Positions 50,041 through 59,679 are shown, counted from the stretch's first letter. The stretch: 64,000 bases of DNA from Roseicyclus sediminis (GCF_025515305.1 NZ_JAOPHT010000003.1:124001-188000); one strand, 5' to 3'. Notes: generated from the sequence alone by a model not told the origin. A program made the numbers and translations.

Positions 50041-50940
50041 ATGGCTTTGCTAAGCTTCGAGAAAAAGTACCGCGTCCGCGGAGGGACGCTGATCGGCGGC
50101 GATCTGTTCGACTTCTGGGTTGGCCCTTTCTACGTGGGCTTCTTCGGGGTCACGACAGCCTTCTTTGCGCTGCTGGGAACAATCCTGATCTTCTGGGGCG
50201 CGGCCATGCAGGGCACGTTCAACCCCTGGACGATCAACATCGCGCCGCCCGACCTGAGCTACGGTCTGGGCTTCGCGCCGCTCCTCGAGGGCGGCCTCTG
50301 GCAGATCATCACCTTCTGCGCGGTCGGGGCCTTCGTGTCCTGGGCGCTGCGCGAAGTGGAGATCTGCCGCAAGCTGGGGATGGGCTATCACGTGCCCTTC
50401 GCCTTCGGTTTCGCCATCTTCGCCTACGTGACGCTGGTGGTGTTCCGCCCGCTTCTGATGGGCGCATGGGGCCACGGCTTCCCGTACGGCATCTTCAGTC
50501 ACCTCGACTGGGTGTCGAACGTTGGCTACGCCTACCTGCACTTCCACTACAACCCGGCGCACATGATCGCGGTGACGTTCTTCTTCACCACGACCTTCGC
50601 GCTGGCGCTCCACGGCGGCCTGATCCTGTCGGCCGCCAACCCCGAGAAGGGCGAGGAGATGCTGACCCCGGATCACGAGGATACGTTCTTCCGGGACTTC
50701 ATCGGCTACTCGATCGGGACGCTCGGCATCCACCGCCTGGGGCTTCTCCTGGCGCTGAACGCCGGCTTCTGGAGCGCGGTCTGCATCATCATCTCCGGCC
50801 CGGTCTGGACCTCCGGCTGGCCCGAGTGGTGGAACTGGTGGCTGCAACTGCCGATTTGGCCCGATCCCGCGCTGGTCTATGACAGCACGGGCCTGGAAAC
50901 CTACGGCTCCGCGGCGCCCGCCATCGTGGGAGGTAACTGA
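50041..50940 (+). CDS. pufL: photosynthetic reaction centre L subunit
   Basis: A 299-residue membrane subunit with five helices. [29 protein letters not shown] holds the special-pair and accessory chlorophyll histidines; [15 protein letters not shown] and [23 protein letters not shown] carry the iron-ligand histidines. It is about 17 residues longer than the 282-residue Rhodobacter protein, the extra lying after [11 protein letters not shown]. Confidence 0.98.
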   Translation: MALLSFEKKYRVRGGTLIGGDLFDFWVGPFYVGFFGVTTAFFALLGTILIFWGAAMQGTFNPWTINIAPPDLSYGLGFAPLLEGGLWQIITFCAVGAFVSWALREVEICRKLGMGYHVPFAFGFAIFAYVTLVVFRPLLMGAWGHGFPYGIFSHLDWVSNVGYAYLHFHYNPAHMIAVTFFFTTTFALALHGGLILSAANPEKGEEMLTPDHEDTFFRDFIGYSIGTLGIHRLGLLLALNAGFWSAVCIIISGPVWTSGWPEWWNWWLQLPIWPDPALVYDSTGLETYGSAAPAIVGGN

Positions 50941-50943
50941 GCC

Positions 50944-51951
50944 ATGGCCTACTTCGAGTATCAGAACATCTTCACCCAGGTTCAGGTTCAAGGCGAACCG
51001 GAAATGGGGATGGAGCTGAGAGAGAACATCCTCGGCGGCGAGCGGACCAAACGCGCGACGTTCTGGAACATCCTCGGCTGGATCGGCAACGCACAGCTGG
51101 GGCCGATCTACCTCGGCTGGGCGGGCCTCATCAGCCTCGCCACCGGCACGCTCTGGTTCAACATCGTCGGCTTCAACATGCTGAGCCAGGTCGACTGGTC
51201 GATCCCGGAATTCATCCGTCAGCTGTTCTGGCTGGCGCTCGAGCCTCCGGGGCCGGAATACGGACTGAGCATGCCTCCGCTCAATGACGGCGGCTGGTAC
51301 ATCATCTCGAGCTTCTTCCTCCTGATCTCGGTGATGATGTGGTGGGTCCGCACCTACCTGCTCGCGGCGCAGCACAAGATGGGCAAGCACATCGCCTGGG
51401 CCTTCCTGGCCGCCATCTGGCTGTTCCTCGTCCTGGGCCTGTTCCGTCCCATCCTCATGGGATCCTGGAGCGAGGCGGTGCCCTACGGCATCTTCCCGCA
51501 CCTCGACTGGACCACGGCCTTCTCGATCCGCTACGGAAACCTCTACTACAACCCCTTCCACGCGCTTTCGATCGTGTTCCTCTACGGCTCGGTGCTTCTG
51601 TTCGCGATGCACGGCGCCACGATCCTCGCGGTCTCCCGCTACGGCGGCGACCGGGAGCTGGAGCAGATCGCCGACCGGGGCACCGCCTCGGAACGTGCGG
51701 GCCTGTTCTGGCGCTGGACCATGGGCTTCAACGCCACGATGGAGGGGATTCACCGCTGGGCCTGGTGGTTCGCCGTCCTGACGCCCATCACCGGCGGCAT
51801 CGGCATCCTCCTTACCGGCACTGTGGTGGACAACTGGTTCATCTGGGCCATCGAACACAACTTCGCCCCCGAATACCTCGGCGCATACGGCTACGAAGCC
51901 TACGGCACCTACCAGGACTTCGGTGGCATCGCGCCGATGGGAGGACAGTGA
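50944..51951 (+). CDS. pufM: photosynthetic reaction centre M subunit
   Basis: A 335-residue subunit with five helices: [19 protein letters not shown] at the N-terminus, [32 protein letters not shown] with chlorophyll-ligating histidines, and [18 protein letters not shown]. The C-terminal tail after the last helix is long, as in reaction centres that carry a cytochrome subunit. No pufX follows; pufC does, after 3 bases. Confidence 0.98.
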   Translation: MAYFEYQNIFTQVQVQGEPEMGMELRENILGGERTKRATFWNILGWIGNAQLGPIYLGWAGLISLATGTLWFNIVGFNMLSQVDWSIPEFIRQLFWLALEPPGPEYGLSMPPLNDGGWYIISSFFLLISVMMWWVRTYLLAAQHKMGKHIAWAFLAAIWLFLVLGLFRPILMGSWSEAVPYGIFPHLDWTTAFSIRYGNLYYNPFHALSIVFLYGSVLLFAMHGATILAVSRYGGDRELEQIADRGTASERAGLFWRWTMGFNATMEGIHRWAWWFAVLTPITGGIGILLTGTVVDNWFIWAIEHNFAPEYLGAYGYEAYGTYQDFGGIAPMGGQ

Positions 51952-51954
51952 ACC

Positions 51955-53079
51955 ATGTTTCCGAAGTGGTTTGACAACTGGAACCGGGACAACCCGACCA
52001 ACATCTTCGGCCCCGCCATCGCGGTGGGGATCGCGGGATCGGCGGTCTTTGTCGCGGCCATGATCGTGGCCTGGGGCCAGCCCTTCGCCACCGATCAGAT
52101 GCAGACCGGCCCACGCGGCACGGGCATGCACGTCTCGGAGTTCGTGTCGGACCTGGCGGTCTATCCCGACGTCGACGGGTTCGTCACCTCCGAGCCGGTG
52201 GTTCCGACCGGTGGCGAGACACTGGCGGGCGAGGCGATCGAAGGCGTTCCGCCAACGCTCGCCAACGTCACGGTCGAGAACTACGAGCGTCTGCTCACGG
52301 CGATGCGGTCCTGGACTGGCATTCCCGATCTCCTGGAGCCGGGTAACGACAGTTACCAGACCCAGGTCGCCTACACGATGATCGAGATGACCCAGAACAT
52401 AAACCAGAACTGGGGCGCTCACGTTCAGGCCAACGCGACGGTCGGTGTCACTTGCTACACCTGCCACCGCGGGCAGCCGGTGCCCAACAACGTCTGGTTC
52501 AATACCCGCGGCATGGACGAGGACGGCTGGATCGGCGTCAACGCCAATGCCCGCGGCTGGCCCGCGATCCAGAACCGAGTGACGATGGTCTCGAACTTCA
52601 CCTCGCTGCCGTCCGACTACCTGCAGCACTATCTCCTGCTGAACGACGAGGGTTTCTACAACCCGATCGCCGTCCACGACCTGGCCAGCCGGGTGGAGAA
52701 CCTGCCGGGCGATCCCCTGATCCAGCAGGCGGAACGGACCTACGCGTTCATGAACTACATCGCCAACTCGCTCGGCGTGAACTGCGTGTTCTGTCACAAC
52801 AGCCGCGCGTTCTACGATCCCGCGCAGGTGACCCCGCAATGGGCCACGGCGAGCCTGGGCATCATCATGGTCCAGGAGCAGCTGGAACAGTACATCCTGC
52901 CGTTGCAGGACGTGCTGCCCGCCGAACGCCTCGGCCCGCTCTATGCGGACGTGCCGAAGCTGGCCTGCCGCACCTGCCACCAGGGCGAGCAGCAGCCGCT
53001 CAATGGCCTGAACGTGATCACCAACTGGCCCGAACTGGCCGTCCTCGACGGCATGCCGGACTACTCGGACTTCGAGTGA
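51955..53079 (+). CDS. pufC: reaction-centre cytochrome c subunit, three-heme form
   Basis: A 374-residue periplasmic electron donor to the special pair. Only three CXXCH motifs are present: C167-C170-H171 (CYTCH), C277-C280-H281 (CVFCH) and C338-C341-H342 (CRTCH). Where the first heme motif of tetraheme PufC should be, residues 121-129 read TGIPDLLEP with no cysteine. The N-terminus keeps a hydrophobic anchor (about 18-41) but no lipobox cysteine, so the protein is probably held by an uncleaved helix. Triheme subunits have been described in Rhodovulum. Last gene of the puf operon. Confidence 0.95.
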   Translation: MFPKWFDNWNRDNPTNIFGPAIAVGIAGSAVFVAAMIVAWGQPFATDQMQTGPRGTGMHVSEFVSDLAVYPDVDGFVTSEPVVPTGGETLAGEAIEGVPPTLANVTVENYERLLTAMRSWTGIPDLLEPGNDSYQTQVAYTMIEMTQNINQNWGAHVQANATVGVTCYTCHRGQPVPNNVWFNTRGMDEDGWIGVNANARGWPAIQNRVTMVSNFTSLPSDYLQHYLLLNDEGFYNPIAVHDLASRVENLPGDPLIQQAERTYAFMNYIANSLGVNCVFCHNSRAFYDPAQVTPQWATASLGIIMVQEQLEQYILPLQDVLPAERLGPLYADVPKLACRTCHQGEQQPLNGLNVITNWPELAVLDGMPDYSDFE

Positions 53080-53113
53080 GGGCCATGGCGCAGCGCGCTC
53101 ATATCGACTTCTG

Positions 53114-53139
53114 CCGGGGGCGGGTCCACCTGCCCCCGG
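53114..53139 (+). other. GC-rich hairpin after pufC
   Basis: CCGGGGGCGGGT (53114-53125) faces ACCTGCCCCCGG (53128-53139) with one G-U pair. It lies 35 bases after the pufC stop and before the terminator and could block 3' exonucleases. A tiny 27-codon frame (53085-53168) spans it but has no support as a gene. Confidence 0.5.
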
Positions 53140-53179
53140 CTGTCCGGAAACCTTACGTCCCTTCGTAGGTCAACTGGAC

Positions 53180-53217
53180 CCGCGGACAGGTGTCAGACCC
53201 TGTCCGCGGTCTTCTTT
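53180..53217 (+). terminator. Rho-independent terminator of the puf operon
   Basis: CCGCGGACAGG (53180-53190) and CCTGTCCGCGG (53199-53209) form a perfect 11-bp stem with an 8-base loop, followed by TCTTCTTT. It lies about 100 bases after pufC and 31 bases before dxs, so dxs probably has separate or read-through transcription. Confidence 0.85.
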
Positions 53218-53247
53218 CAAGACCCCGGTTCGGGAGGACCGCGAGAC

Positions 53248-55167
53248 ATGACCGACCAACCCCACACCCCCGTTCTCGACCGCGTGCGCTACCCTTCGGA
53301 CCTGCGCCGCCTGTCCGATGCCGAGCTTGCGCAATGCGCCGACGAGCTGCGCGCCGAAACGATCAGCGCGGTCTCCGTCACCGGCGGGCATCTCGGATCC
53401 TCGCTCGGCGTGGTCGAGCTGACGGTCGCGATCCATGCGGTCTTCAACACGCCCTACGACAAGCTTGTCTGGGACGTCGGGCACCAGTGCTATCCCCACA
53501 AGATCGTCACCGGCCGCCGCGACCGGATCCGCACGCTGCGCCAGAAGGACGGCCTGAGCGGTTTCACCAAGCGATCCGAAAGCGATTACGACCCCTTCGG
53601 CGCCGCGCATTCCTCGACCTCGATCTCCGCGGCGCTGGGCTTCACCATGGCGCGGGAACTCGGCGAGGCGACGGGGGACGCGATCGCCGTCATCGGCGAC
53701 GGATCGATCAGCGCGGGCATGGCCTACGAGGCGATGAACAACGCGGGCGACCTCGGACGCCGGCTCTTCGTGATCCTGAACGACAACGAGATGTCCATCG
53801 CGCCGCCCGTCGGAGCCATGTCCCGCTATCTCTCGGGGCTTTATTCCGGCTCGCCGCTGCATACGCTGAAGGACATCGCCGACGGGGTCGCCGCCCATCT
53901 GCCCCAACCGCTCCGCCAGGGCGCCGAGCGCGCCCGGGAACTGGTGACCGGCCATCCGAAATCCGCGACGCTCTTCGAGCATCTGGGCTTCACCTATATC
54001 GGCCCGGTCGACGGGCACGACATGCGGCAGCTTCTCCATGTCCTGCGCGCCGCCAAGGCGCAGGCGACGGGGCCCGTCCTGATCCACGCCGTCACCGTGA
54101 AGGGCAAGGGTTACGCGCCCGCCGAAGGGGCGGACGACTGCTACCACGGCGTCGCCAAGTTCGACGTGAAGACCGGCGTGCAGGCGAAGTCCAAGCCCAA
54201 CGCGCCCAGCTACACCAACGTCTTCGGTCAGACCCTGACACGCCTTGCAGAGACCGATTCCCGTATCGTCGGCGTCACCGCCGCGATGCCCGGGGGAACC
54301 GGCCTCAACATCCTGCAAAAGGCGATGCCGGGCCGCGTCTTCGACGTCGGCATCGCCGAGCAGCACGCCGTCACCTTCTGCGGCGGTCTCGCCGCCGGCG
54401 GGCTGAAGCCCTTCTGCGCGATCTACTCGAGCTTCCTGCAGCGGGGCTATGACCAGATCGTGCATGACGTGGCGCTGCAGAACCTGCCGGTCCGTTTCAT
54501 GATCGATCGCGCGGGCCTTGTCGGCGCCGACGGCCCGACCCATGCGGGCGCCTTCGACATCGGCTATCTCGCCGCGCTGCCGAACATGACCGTTATGGCC
54601 TGCGCCGACGAGGCGGAGCTTGTTCACATGATGGCGACCTGCGCCGCCCATGACAGCGGGCCCATCGCGCTTCGCTATCCGCGCGGCGAGGGCGTGGGCG
54701 TGCCGATGCCCGAGACGGGCGACGTGCTGGAGATCGGCAGGGGCCGCGTCGTGCAGGAAGGCACCGATGTCGCGCTTCTGTCCTTCGGCGCGCATCTGGC
54801 CGAGGCACGGGAAGCGGCGCGCGAGCTTGAGGCCAAGGGCCTGAGCGTCACCATCGCCGACGCGCGCTTTGCCAAGCCGCTCGACACCGACCTCGTCGAC
54901 AGGCTGATGAACGGACACCGCGCGCTGGTGACGGTGGAGCAGGGGGCGATGCTGGGCTTTGGCGGGATCGTGCTGCACCATCTCGCGGCCACCGGTCAGC
55001 TCGACGGGCGCTGCGCGGTCAGGACGATGCACCTGCCCGATCGGTTCATCGACCAGGCAAGCCCCGGGGACATGTATGCCGACGCCGGCCTGACCGCCGC
55101 CGACATCGCAAGCCAGGCGCTCCAAGCGCTGGGCGTCGCCTCGCTGAGGGAGAAGGCGCGGGCCTAG
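53248..55167 (+). CDS. dxs: 1-deoxy-D-xylulose-5-phosphate synthase
   Basis: A 639-residue thiamine diphosphate enzyme, the entry step of the MEP isoprenoid pathway. It has [20 protein letters not shown], the TPP motif [18 protein letters not shown], and the transketolase regions MPGGTGLN and [18 protein letters not shown]. Its location in the photosynthesis cluster ties precursor supply to pigment synthesis. The ATG at 53248 follows GGGAGGA. Confidence 0.97.
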   Translation: MTDQPHTPVLDRVRYPSDLRRLSDAELAQCADELRAETISAVSVTGGHLGSSLGVVELTVAIHAVFNTPYDKLVWDVGHQCYPHKIVTGRRDRIRTLRQKDGLSGFTKRSESDYDPFGAAHSSTSISAALGFTMARELGEATGDAIAVIGDGSISAGMAYEAMNNAGDLGRRLFVILNDNEMSIAPPVGAMSRYLSGLYSGSPLHTLKDIADGVAAHLPQPLRQGAERARELVTGHPKSATLFEHLGFTYIGPVDGHDMRQLLHVLRAAKAQATGPVLIHAVTVKGKGYAPAEGADDCYHGVAKFDVKTGVQAKSKPNAPSYTNVFGQTLTRLAETDSRIVGVTAAMPGGTGLNILQKAMPGRVFDVGIAEQHAVTFCGGLAAGGLKPFCAIYSSFLQRGYDQIVHDVALQNLPVRFMIDRAGLVGADGPTHAGAFDIGYLAALPNMTVMACADEAELVHMMATCAAHDSGPIALRYPRGEGVGVPMPETGDVLEIGRGRVVQEGTDVALLSFGAHLAEAREAARELEAKGLSVTIADARFAKPLDTDLVDRLMNGHRALVTVEQGAMLGFGGIVLHHLAATGQLDGRCAVRTMHLPDRFIDQASPGDMYADAGLTAADIASQALQALGVASLREKARA

Positions 55168-55556
55168 CCCGCCCCTTCGCTGACCAGGATGTAGCTGGGA
55201 ACCGTCCCGAAACCGTAGATGCGGACCCAGACGTAGCGCGTCTGGCCCGACAGGACTGCGCCGGGAATGTACTCCGACCCCTGCACGACGCTCCAGATGC
55301 CGGGGATGCGCGCCCGCTGACCCGCGTCGCCGAAGACCGGATCCCACTGATCGAGGTCGTCACGGCGCCCGAAGCGGTGGAAATTCGCGCGGTCCTGCTG
55401 AAGGATCGCGCCGAAGTCCCGGAGTCTCACGCCGTTGCTGTTGTAGAAATCGACCGGGCTGAGGAGTGCGAAATACTCGCCGATCAGTTGCTGCGCCCGG
55501 GCGGGCGGCACCGCGACCAACAGTAAAAAGGCCGCGATCAGGAACACTCCGCGCAT
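55164..55556 (-). CDS. small exported protein of unknown function
   Basis: A 130-residue protein from the ATG at 55556. Residues 1-21 form a signal peptide ([21 protein letters not shown], cleavage expected near ARAQQ), so the mature form is periplasmic. The mature part ([20 protein letters not shown], later [17 protein letters not shown]) has no cysteine and no motif I recognise. It overlaps the end of dxs by 4 bases tail-to-tail and lies downstream of idi on the same strand. Confidence 0.7.
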   Translation of the reverse strand: MRGVFLIAAFLLLVAVPPARAQQLIGEYFALLSPVDFYNSNGVRLRDFGAILQQDRANFHRFGRRDDLDQWDPVFGDAGQRARIPGIWSVVQGSEYIPGAVLSGQTRYVWVRIYGFGTVPSYILVSEGAG

Positions 55557-55629
55557 TGGTCCAGTCCTCCATGGATCGCGTTTCGGAACACCATCGATCA
55601 TGCACCGATTCCCTCCGATCGCGCAGACC

Positions 55630-56157
55630 TCAGGCGGCGATTCCGCCGAAGATCGTCCGCGCGTGCTCGCGGAGGTAGATCTGCAGCCAGGGCGTGAAGC
55701 CCGCGGGTTTCCGGGCGACCTCCTCGGCCAGCGTCTCCAGCGGATGCCAGATCGTGTCCATGACTTCCTCGGGATCGGGCGAAGGCTCGAGCCCCGGCGC
55801 GAGTTCGCCCACGAAGATGTCCACGACCTCGTGTTCGATCAGCCCGCCGCCGACATCGGCGCGGTATTCCACCGTGTCGCGGTAGTCGAGCGGCACGTCT
55901 GTCAGCCCCAGCTCCTCCGCGAGACGCCGCGTCGCACAGTCGAGCGAGGCCTCGCCCCAGAACGGATGCGTGCAGCAGGTGTTCGCCCAGAGACCGGGCG
56001 TGTGGTACTTGCCCATCGCCCGCCGCTGCAGCAGGACCTGCCCGTCGCGCAGAAGGAAGACCGAGATCGCCTTGTGCCGCAGGCCGCGTTGATGCGCCTC
56101 CAGCTTTTCGACGGGCTGCAGTCGCCCCTCGACCCAGGTGGGAATGTCGATGCTCAT
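55630..56157 (-). CDS. idi: isopentenyl-diphosphate delta-isomerase, type I
   Basis: A 175-residue Nudix-fold enzyme interconverting IPP and DMAPP. LWANTCCTHPFWGEASLDCATRRLAEELG carries the metal-site His/Cys and Nudix-like helix; EHEVVDIFVG holds the second half. It is coupled to bchP (ATGA overlap), giving the prenyl pathway a place in the bchG-bchP operon. Confidence 0.95.
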   Translation of the reverse strand: MSIDIPTWVEGRLQPVEKLEAHQRGLRHKAISVFLLRDGQVLLQRRAMGKYHTPGLWANTCCTHPFWGEASLDCATRRLAEELGLTDVPLDYRDTVEYRADVGGGLIEHEVVDIFVGELAPGLEPSPDPEEVMDTIWHPLETLAEEVARKPAGFTPWLQIYLREHARTIFGGIAA

Positions 56158-57335
56158 GTCCGCGTGGCCGAAACCAGTCCTGTCAGGTGGGCGAGATTCT
56201 TCATGCCGATCTTCAGATGCGCAAGCGGGCGGGCCTTCACAAGTTCCTTGTTCATGTAGGCCTCGAAGGTCAGCCGCTGCACGTCGACGTCATGGCAGAG
56301 CGAGACGAAGCGCTCCCGGCGCTCGTCGGACTTGTAGTAGGCATCCTGCATGGCGCCGAGGATCTTGAAGACGTTCTTGTGCTCCCGCATGAACAGCTTC
56401 CGCGCGAGCTTCAGGTCCTTGATCATGCCGGTCTGCAGCTTGGCGGCGGCGGCGGTCGCGGCGTAGCGGCCGCCGATCATCGCGTAGAAGATGCCTTCGC
56501 CGGAAGAGGGCGCCACGACGCCCGCGGCGTCGCCGGCAAGCACCACGTCGCGGCCGTTGTCCCACTCGTCGAGCGGCTTCAGTGGGATCGGCGCACCCTC
56601 GCGGCGGATGGTGGGGCAATCGGCAAGGCCGGACGCCTCGCGCAAATCGGCGGTGGCCTTCTTCAGGTCCACCTCGCGCACGAAGCTGCCCATGCCGACA
56701 CTGGCGGATTTTCCGTGCGGAAAGACCCAGCCGTAGAAATCGGGGCTGATGCGGCCATCGTAGATCACGTCGCAGCGCTCGGGGTGATACTCGCCCCGGG
56801 GTCCGGGGCTTTCGATGATCTCGTGGTAGGCGATCACGTAGGGGATCTTGTCGCCGCCCTTCACCTCGGTCCGCGCGACGTTCGACCGCGCGCCATCGGC
56901 CCCGATCACGATCCTGGTGGCAAGGGCCCTTTCCTCCCCGCTTTCCTTGTCGCGGTAGTGGACATGGGTGCCGTCCTTGTCGCGGGTGATCCGCGTGTAG
57001 GTGCCGGTGAACCGCTCGGCTCCGGCCTCGGCCGCGCGGGTGCGCAGGAACTCGTCGAAATGCTCCCGGTCGACCATGCCGACGAAGCCGTTCTCGATGG
57101 GGATGTCGACGCGCCGCCCGGTGGGGGAGATCATGCGCGCGGTCGTGATCTTCGCCACGATCTGCTCGTCGGGGATGTCGAAATCCCGGATCAGGCGCGG
57201 CGGGATCGCGCCGCCGCAGGGCTTGATCCGGCCCGCGCGGTCCAGAAGGGCGACCTTGTGACCGGACCGGGCGAGATCCTCGGCGGCGGTGGCACCCGAG
57301 GGCCCTCCGCCCACAACGACAACATCGTAACGCAT
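56154..57335 (-). CDS. bchP: geranylgeranyl diphosphate/bacteriochlorophyll reductase BchP
   Basis: A 393-residue flavoprotein that reduces the geranylgeranyl tail to phytyl. FAD fold YDVVVVGGGPSGATAAEDLARSG, the family CGGAIPPRLI and VVLAGDAAGVVAPSSGEGIFYAM are present. The ATG at 57335 has a well spaced GGGAG; the ATG at 57341, overlapping the preceding stop as ATGA, would add two residues. Confidence 0.95.
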   Translation of the reverse strand: MRYDVVVVGGGPSGATAAEDLARSGHKVALLDRAGRIKPCGGAIPPRLIRDFDIPDEQIVAKITTARMISPTGRRVDIPIENGFVGMVDREHFDEFLRTRAAEAGAERFTGTYTRITRDKDGTHVHYRDKESGEERALATRIVIGADGARSNVARTEVKGGDKIPYVIAYHEIIESPGPRGEYHPERCDVIYDGRISPDFYGWVFPHGKSASVGMGSFVREVDLKKATADLREASGLADCPTIRREGAPIPLKPLDEWDNGRDVVLAGDAAGVVAPSSGEGIFYAMIGGRYAATAAAAKLQTGMIKDLKLARKLFMREHKNVFKILGAMQDAYYKSDERRERFVSLCHDVDVQRLTFEAYMNKELVKARPLAHLKIGMKNLAHLTGLVSATRT

Positions 57336-57337
57336 GG

Positions 57338-58651
57338 TCATTCTCCCGGAACAGCGGCGCCCATCGGCGACATGGGTGGATTGCGGTCCATCACGCGGAC
57401 CGCCATGACGGCCGAGGCGATGTAGAGGAACGCCTCGAGGATGAAGACGGTGCCGAAGGCGCTCGGGTCGCTGAGGACCGTGCGCATCGCATCCGCGAGG
57501 CCGGCGCCCACGAGGCCGCCGAAGCCAGCCGCGATGGCCTGCGCCGCGCCCCAGAGGCCCATGCGCGTGCCTTCGCGGGCCGAGCGGCCCTCGCCCGCCA
57601 GCGCCATCATCGAGCCGATGGCGGCGACGGCGAACATGCCGTTGAAGAAGCCCATGAGAACGACGGCGGGGACCAGCGGCGCAGATGGGCCGATCTGGCC
57701 CAGGCCCGCGATCAGCCCCAGCGCCAGCGCCGAGCCGACGCATCCCGCGATGACCCAGTGCCGGAGCGACCCGATCCTTAGCGCGGTGCCGGCGACGCCC
57801 ACGAGGACCATGCCGAGGAAGACGCCACCGTTCTGCGCGCCCGAAAGCGAGGTCGACTGCCCCGGCGTGAAGCCGAAGACGAGGCCGGAATAGGGCTCGA
57901 GGATCAGTTCCTGCATGAAATAGGCCGTCATGCTGAGGAACACGAAGAGGGTGAAGAGGCGCGCCTTGGGTTCTGCCCAGACCTCGCGCAGGCCTTCGAG
58001 GAACGGCGCACTTTCGGTTTCGGGCCGCGAGACGACGCGCTTTTCGATGCCCCACACGGCAAGACATGTGACCGCGAAGGCAAGCGCCGTGACCACGCCC
58101 ACGACCTCCATCAGCCGCGGGGGCGTGTAGGGGTCGAGGAACATCCCCGAGACGCCGGCGGTCACCGCGATGCCGACGATCATCATGAGCCACGTGATCG
58201 TCGCGGCGGCAGGACGGCGACGCGGGGCCGTGGCAGTCGCCAGAAGTGCCAGAAGCGAGGTGCCCGAGGCGCCCACGCCGATGCCGATGCCGGCATAGGC
58301 GAGGATCGAGACGGTCAGGCCGAGCGCGAAGCTCGTCTCCATCAGGATCACCCCGTAGGCCGCCGAAAGCCCGCCGAGCGCGAGCACCGCCATCCCGGCG
58401 ATGATCCAGCGGGTGCGACGGCCGAGCGTGTCGGACATGTAGCCCCATTGCGGCCGCGACAGCTGAATCCCGTAATGCAGTGCCACGAGGAACCCGGGCA
58501 GCACCGCGGGAAGCGCAAGCTCCACCACCATCAGACGATTGAGCGTGGACGTCGTCAGAACGACCACGGCCCCGAGCGCCATCTGCACGAGGCCGAGCCG
58601 GACGATCTGCAACCACGAAAGCGTCGCCGCCCCGTTCATGGCCCCGTTCAT
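57338..58651 (-). CDS. PucC/LhaA-family MFS transporter-like protein (bch2 position)
   Basis: A 437-residue protein with about 12 membrane helices. LSWLQIVRLGLVQMALGAVVVLTTSTLNRLMVVEL and GFLVALHYGIQLSRPQWGYMSD are typical of the PucC/LhaA/Bch2 group, which assists assembly of light-harvesting complexes or handles pigment delivery. It lies between bchG and bchP, overlapping both by 4 bases, the standard place for this gene. Confidence 0.92.
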   Translation of the reverse strand: MNGAMNGAATLSWLQIVRLGLVQMALGAVVVLTTSTLNRLMVVELALPAVLPGFLVALHYGIQLSRPQWGYMSDTLGRRTRWIIAGMAVLALGGLSAAYGVILMETSFALGLTVSILAYAGIGIGVGASGTSLLALLATATAPRRRPAAATITWLMMIVGIAVTAGVSGMFLDPYTPPRLMEVVGVVTALAFAVTCLAVWGIEKRVVSRPETESAPFLEGLREVWAEPKARLFTLFVFLSMTAYFMQELILEPYSGLVFGFTPGQSTSLSGAQNGGVFLGMVLVGVAGTALRIGSLRHWVIAGCVGSALALGLIAGLGQIGPSAPLVPAVVLMGFFNGMFAVAAIGSMMALAGEGRSAREGTRMGLWGAAQAIAAGFGGLVGAGLADAMRTVLSDPSAFGTVFILEAFLYIASAVMAVRVMDRNPPMSPMGAAVPGE

Positions 58652-59568
58652 GGCCAGGCCTCCAGCGTGCGGACGGCGAAGGCCGTGACCATCATTCCCG
58701 AGACATAAAGCGTCACGCCCACGCCGTTGTACCAGGGCGCCTTGGCCTTGGGGTCACGCAGCAGGACCTGCATCGCGTAAAGCTGCGCGATGAGCGAGAC
58801 GGCGATGGCGAGCCCGTGCCACGGGCGGTCCCAGACACCATAGAGCAGGAGGAAGACGACAAGCTGCGGGATCGCCATGACCACGCAGGCGAGCTTGGCC
58901 GCCTTTTCGGGGCCGAGGGTGACAGGCAGGGAGTTCACGCCCATCTGGCGATCGCCTTCCAGCGCCTTGAAGTCGTTGAGCGTCATTATCCCGTGCGCGC
59001 CGATCCCGTAGAGAAGCGCGACGATGATGACGGGCCAGGACGGCGCCCCGGCGGCCAGAACGGCCGCGCCGGTGAACCACGGCAGGCTTTCGTAGCTGAG
59101 GCCGACGAGGCCCGGACCCCAGAGGCCCGACCGCTTCAGCCGCACCGGTTCCGCGGAATAGGCCCAGGCGGCGGCGATGGCCACGAGCGTCGCGCCAAAA
59201 CCCCAGGGGCCGAGGGCGAGACCGATGAAGGCGGCCAGCACCGACATGGCGATGGCGATCCAGAGGCCCCAGCGCCCGGGAATACGCCCCGAGGGGATCG
59301 GGCGGTCGGGTTCGTTGATCGCGTCGACGTGCCGGTCGCACCAGTCGTTGGCCGCCTGGCTCATCCCGCAGACGATCGGGCCGGCGAGGATGACCCCCAG
59401 GATCAGCGTGAGCCAGTGGCCCGAAGGCGCGACCCCCGCCGAGACCGCGCCGCAGAGATAGGCCCACATCGGCGGAAACCACGTGATGGGTTTCAGCAGG
59501 GTCAGGACGGCGCGCGGTTCGGGAAGGAGCCGCGGGGAAGCGGGGGTGAGGTCGGTCGTTACACTCAT
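58648..59568 (-). CDS. bchG: bacteriochlorophyll synthase BchG
   Basis: A 306-residue UbiA-family prenyltransferase that esterifies bacteriochlorophyllide. LLKPITWFPPMWAYLCGAVSAG, the Asp-rich NDWCDRHVDAINEPDRPIPSGRI and NDFKALEGDRQMGVNSLPV are intact, with about eight membrane helices. No Shine-Dalgarno sequence precedes the ATG; instead a PpsR box ends 4 bases upstream. Confidence 0.96.
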   Translation of the reverse strand: MSVTTDLTPASPRLLPEPRAVLTLLKPITWFPPMWAYLCGAVSAGVAPSGHWLTLILGVILAGPIVCGMSQAANDWCDRHVDAINEPDRPIPSGRIPGRWGLWIAIAMSVLAAFIGLALGPWGFGATLVAIAAAWAYSAEPVRLKRSGLWGPGLVGLSYESLPWFTGAAVLAAGAPSWPVIIVALLYGIGAHGIMTLNDFKALEGDRQMGVNSLPVTLGPEKAAKLACVVMAIPQLVVFLLLYGVWDRPWHGLAIAVSLIAQLYAMQVLLRDPKAKAPWYNGVGVTLYVSGMMVTAFAVRTLEAWP

Positions 59569-59571
59569 GAC

Positions 59572-59589
59572 TGTCAGGATAAGTTGACA
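59572..59589. promoter_or_regulatory. PpsR/CrtJ operator of bchG, site 1
   Basis: TGTCAGGATAAGTTGACA, TGT-N12-ACA, starting 4 bases from the bchG start codon, where a ribosome site would normally be. Confidence 0.8.
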
Positions 59590-59605
59590 CTACCCGACTC
59601 GGCAA
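59577..59605 (-). promoter_or_regulatory. predicted bchG promoter giving a leaderless message
   Basis: On the minus strand TTGCCG (59605-59600), a 17-base spacer and TTATCC (59582-59577) resemble -35 and -10 hexamers. Transcription would begin at or a few bases from the ATG at 59568. The -10 lies inside the PpsR box, so binding would block it directly. Confidence 0.45.
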
Positions 59606-59606
59606 G

Positions 59607-59624
59607 TGTAAAATCAGCCTGACG
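59607..59624. promoter_or_regulatory. degenerate PpsR/CrtJ operator of bchG, site 2
   Basis: TGTAAAATCAGCCTGACG matches TGT-N12-ACA at five of six positions (ACG for ACA), 35 bases from site 1. Confidence 0.5.
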
Positions 59625-59630
59625 CACATG

Positions 59631-59657
59631 AAAAGGCCCGGCACGCGGCCGGGCCTC
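59631..59657 (-). terminator. terminator of ppsR
   Basis: Read on the minus strand, AGGCCCGGC (59656-59648), a 5-base loop and GCCGGGCCT (59642-59634) form a perfect 9-bp stem followed by TTTT. It lies 23 bases beyond the ppsR stop and isolates ppsR from bchG. Confidence 0.85.
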
Positions 59658-59679
59658 GGAAGCCACCGGGGCGACGGGA

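Noticed and set aside
51952-52100. pufX after pufM
   Set aside because: The gene after pufM is pufC; no short PufX-like membrane protein is encoded.
50050-52980. 976-codon minus-strand frame opposite pufLMC
   Set aside because: Shadow of pufL, pufM and pufC codon use; no homology, no promoter or ribosome site.
53085-53168. 27-codon frame after pufC
   Set aside because: It spans a strong hairpin, has no homology and only a weak ribosome site; more likely noncoding 3' sequence.
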